Origin: Ardenticatenaceae bacterium
Lineage (GTDB): Bacteria > Chloroflexota > Anaerolineae > Promineifilales > Promineifilaceae
Assembly: GCA_020634435.1 (NCBI GenBank)
Contig: JACKBS010000006.1
Span: 682,001-746,000, forward strand
DNA length: 64,000 nucleotides
Direction of reading: 5' to 3'
Shown here: positions 63,645-64,000 of the stretch, piece after piece
How positions within the stretch are numbered: the first letter of the stretch is position 1
Layout of the letters: each line of letters begins with the position of its first letter
Notes under the pieces: generated by a model
Databases searched by the model: none
Told to the model about the DNA's origin: nothing
What the model saw: the letters and a program-made list of their open reading frames with translations, nothing else
Made by a program: the position numbers and the translations under genes

Positions 63645-64000
63645 ATGACCGAATTTTTTAACTACGACGAACTGACCTGGCCGGAAACGGCCGTACTGCC
63701 CCGCACGACCCCGCTCATTATTCCGCTCGGGACGGGGTACGATTTGGCACGATTGGCGGACTGCTTGGGGCAGCCGGAGCGGGTGGGGCTGCTGCCGGCG
63801 CTGCCGTTTGGCTGGCGCGGCAGTGGCTTGGCGGTGGACGAGGGATTGTTAACGGCCGTTCTGCAAAACCTGCTCAACAGCCTGCGCGAAGATGGCTTTA
63901 GCTGCGTCTTTGCCCTGGTGTCGCAAGACATGAACCTGGGGCTGCACGACCAGGCAATCGTGCTGCCGCACCCGTCGCAAATTACGCCTGCGCTGCTGCT
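63645..64000 (+). CDS. Creatininase-like protein, 5' part (continues beyond window)
   Basis: The frame is open from the ATG at 63645 to the end, 118 residues. YDELTWPETAVLPRTTPLII then PLGTGYDLARLADCLG, LPALPFGWRG and LLTAVLQNLLNSLREDGF follow the order of the creatininase fold. The usual metal ligands are absent from the visible part: no EQHG after the PLG, and the Asp/His of the LPLxTD segment are replaced. It may be a non-catalytic member, or another family of like fold. Two ACGGCCGT copies lie in it. Confidence 0.5.
   Translation, partial: MTEFFNYDELTWPETAVLPRTTPLIIPLGTGYDLARLADCLGQPERVGLLPALPFGWRGSGLAVDEGLLTAVLQNLLNSLREDGFSCVFALVSQDMNLGLHDQAIVLPHPSQITPALL

Overview
The window is a stretch of chromosome from a filamentous-anoxygenic-phototroph-type Chloroflexota bacterium of the Roseiflexus kind. 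The evidence is a fused pufL-pufM reaction-centre gene, small LH alpha and beta subunits, a tetraheme reaction-centre cytochrome, the bacteriochlorophyll a branch genes bchXYZ, bchF, bchC, bchG and bchP, and no chlorosome genes. The exact lineage is inference; an Anaerolineae-like phototroph is possible. No rRNA, tRNA or CRISPR array was seen.

Layout. 1-404: start of a PucC-like pigment/LH transporter (leaves the window). 642-1967: a MerR-type regulator with a CarH-like B12 light-sensor signature, divergent from the puf genes. 2169-6280: puf promoter, pufB, pufA, a strongly structured spacer, fused pufLM, a hairpin spacer, pufC. 6416-28753: a nearly uninterrupted pigment block on the + strand: bchG, bchP, puhE-like, bchO-like hydrolase, bchF, bchC, bchX, a DUF169 gene, a membrane HhH gene, bchY, bchZ, a second PucC/BCD-family transporter, a lipoprotein, a 47-residue membrane protein, bchI, bchH, a thioredoxin-like lipoprotein, bchD, and an alpha/beta hydrolase. 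The genes for protochlorophyllide reduction (bchL/N/B), the fifth ring, methylation and carotenoids are not in this window.

28.8-39.6 kb is accessory: an IS inserted inside a REP palindrome with a 4-bp target duplication, a large STAND/SARP-type regulator, a small unknown protein, a lipoprotein, a 1259-residue secreted nuclease and an SMP-30 lactonase-like gene. 39.6-52.2 kb is a xylose/xyloside regulon: GH43, a Gfo/Idh/MocA dehydrogenase, a LacI regulator with two matching operators, an ABC sugar importer without its ATPase, GH3, xylA and xylB. 52.3-56.2 kb has an MBL hydrolase and a probable quinone/catechol detoxification operon (MarR, ring-cleaving dioxygenase, carboxylesterase, VOC protein). 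56.3-64 kb has a CocE-type hydrolase, a DUF4160/DUF2442 pair, an S9 peptidase, a non-pyrrolysine MttB homologue, an alpha/beta hydrolase and the start of a creatininase-like gene.

Two genome-scale patterns stand out. First, the palindrome ACGGCCGT occurs about 94 times by hand count (one to two expected by chance), inside and between genes, but only once in the first 8.6 kb, which holds the puf genes. Second, most spacers carry long, nearly perfect inverted repeats belonging to a few recurring word families.
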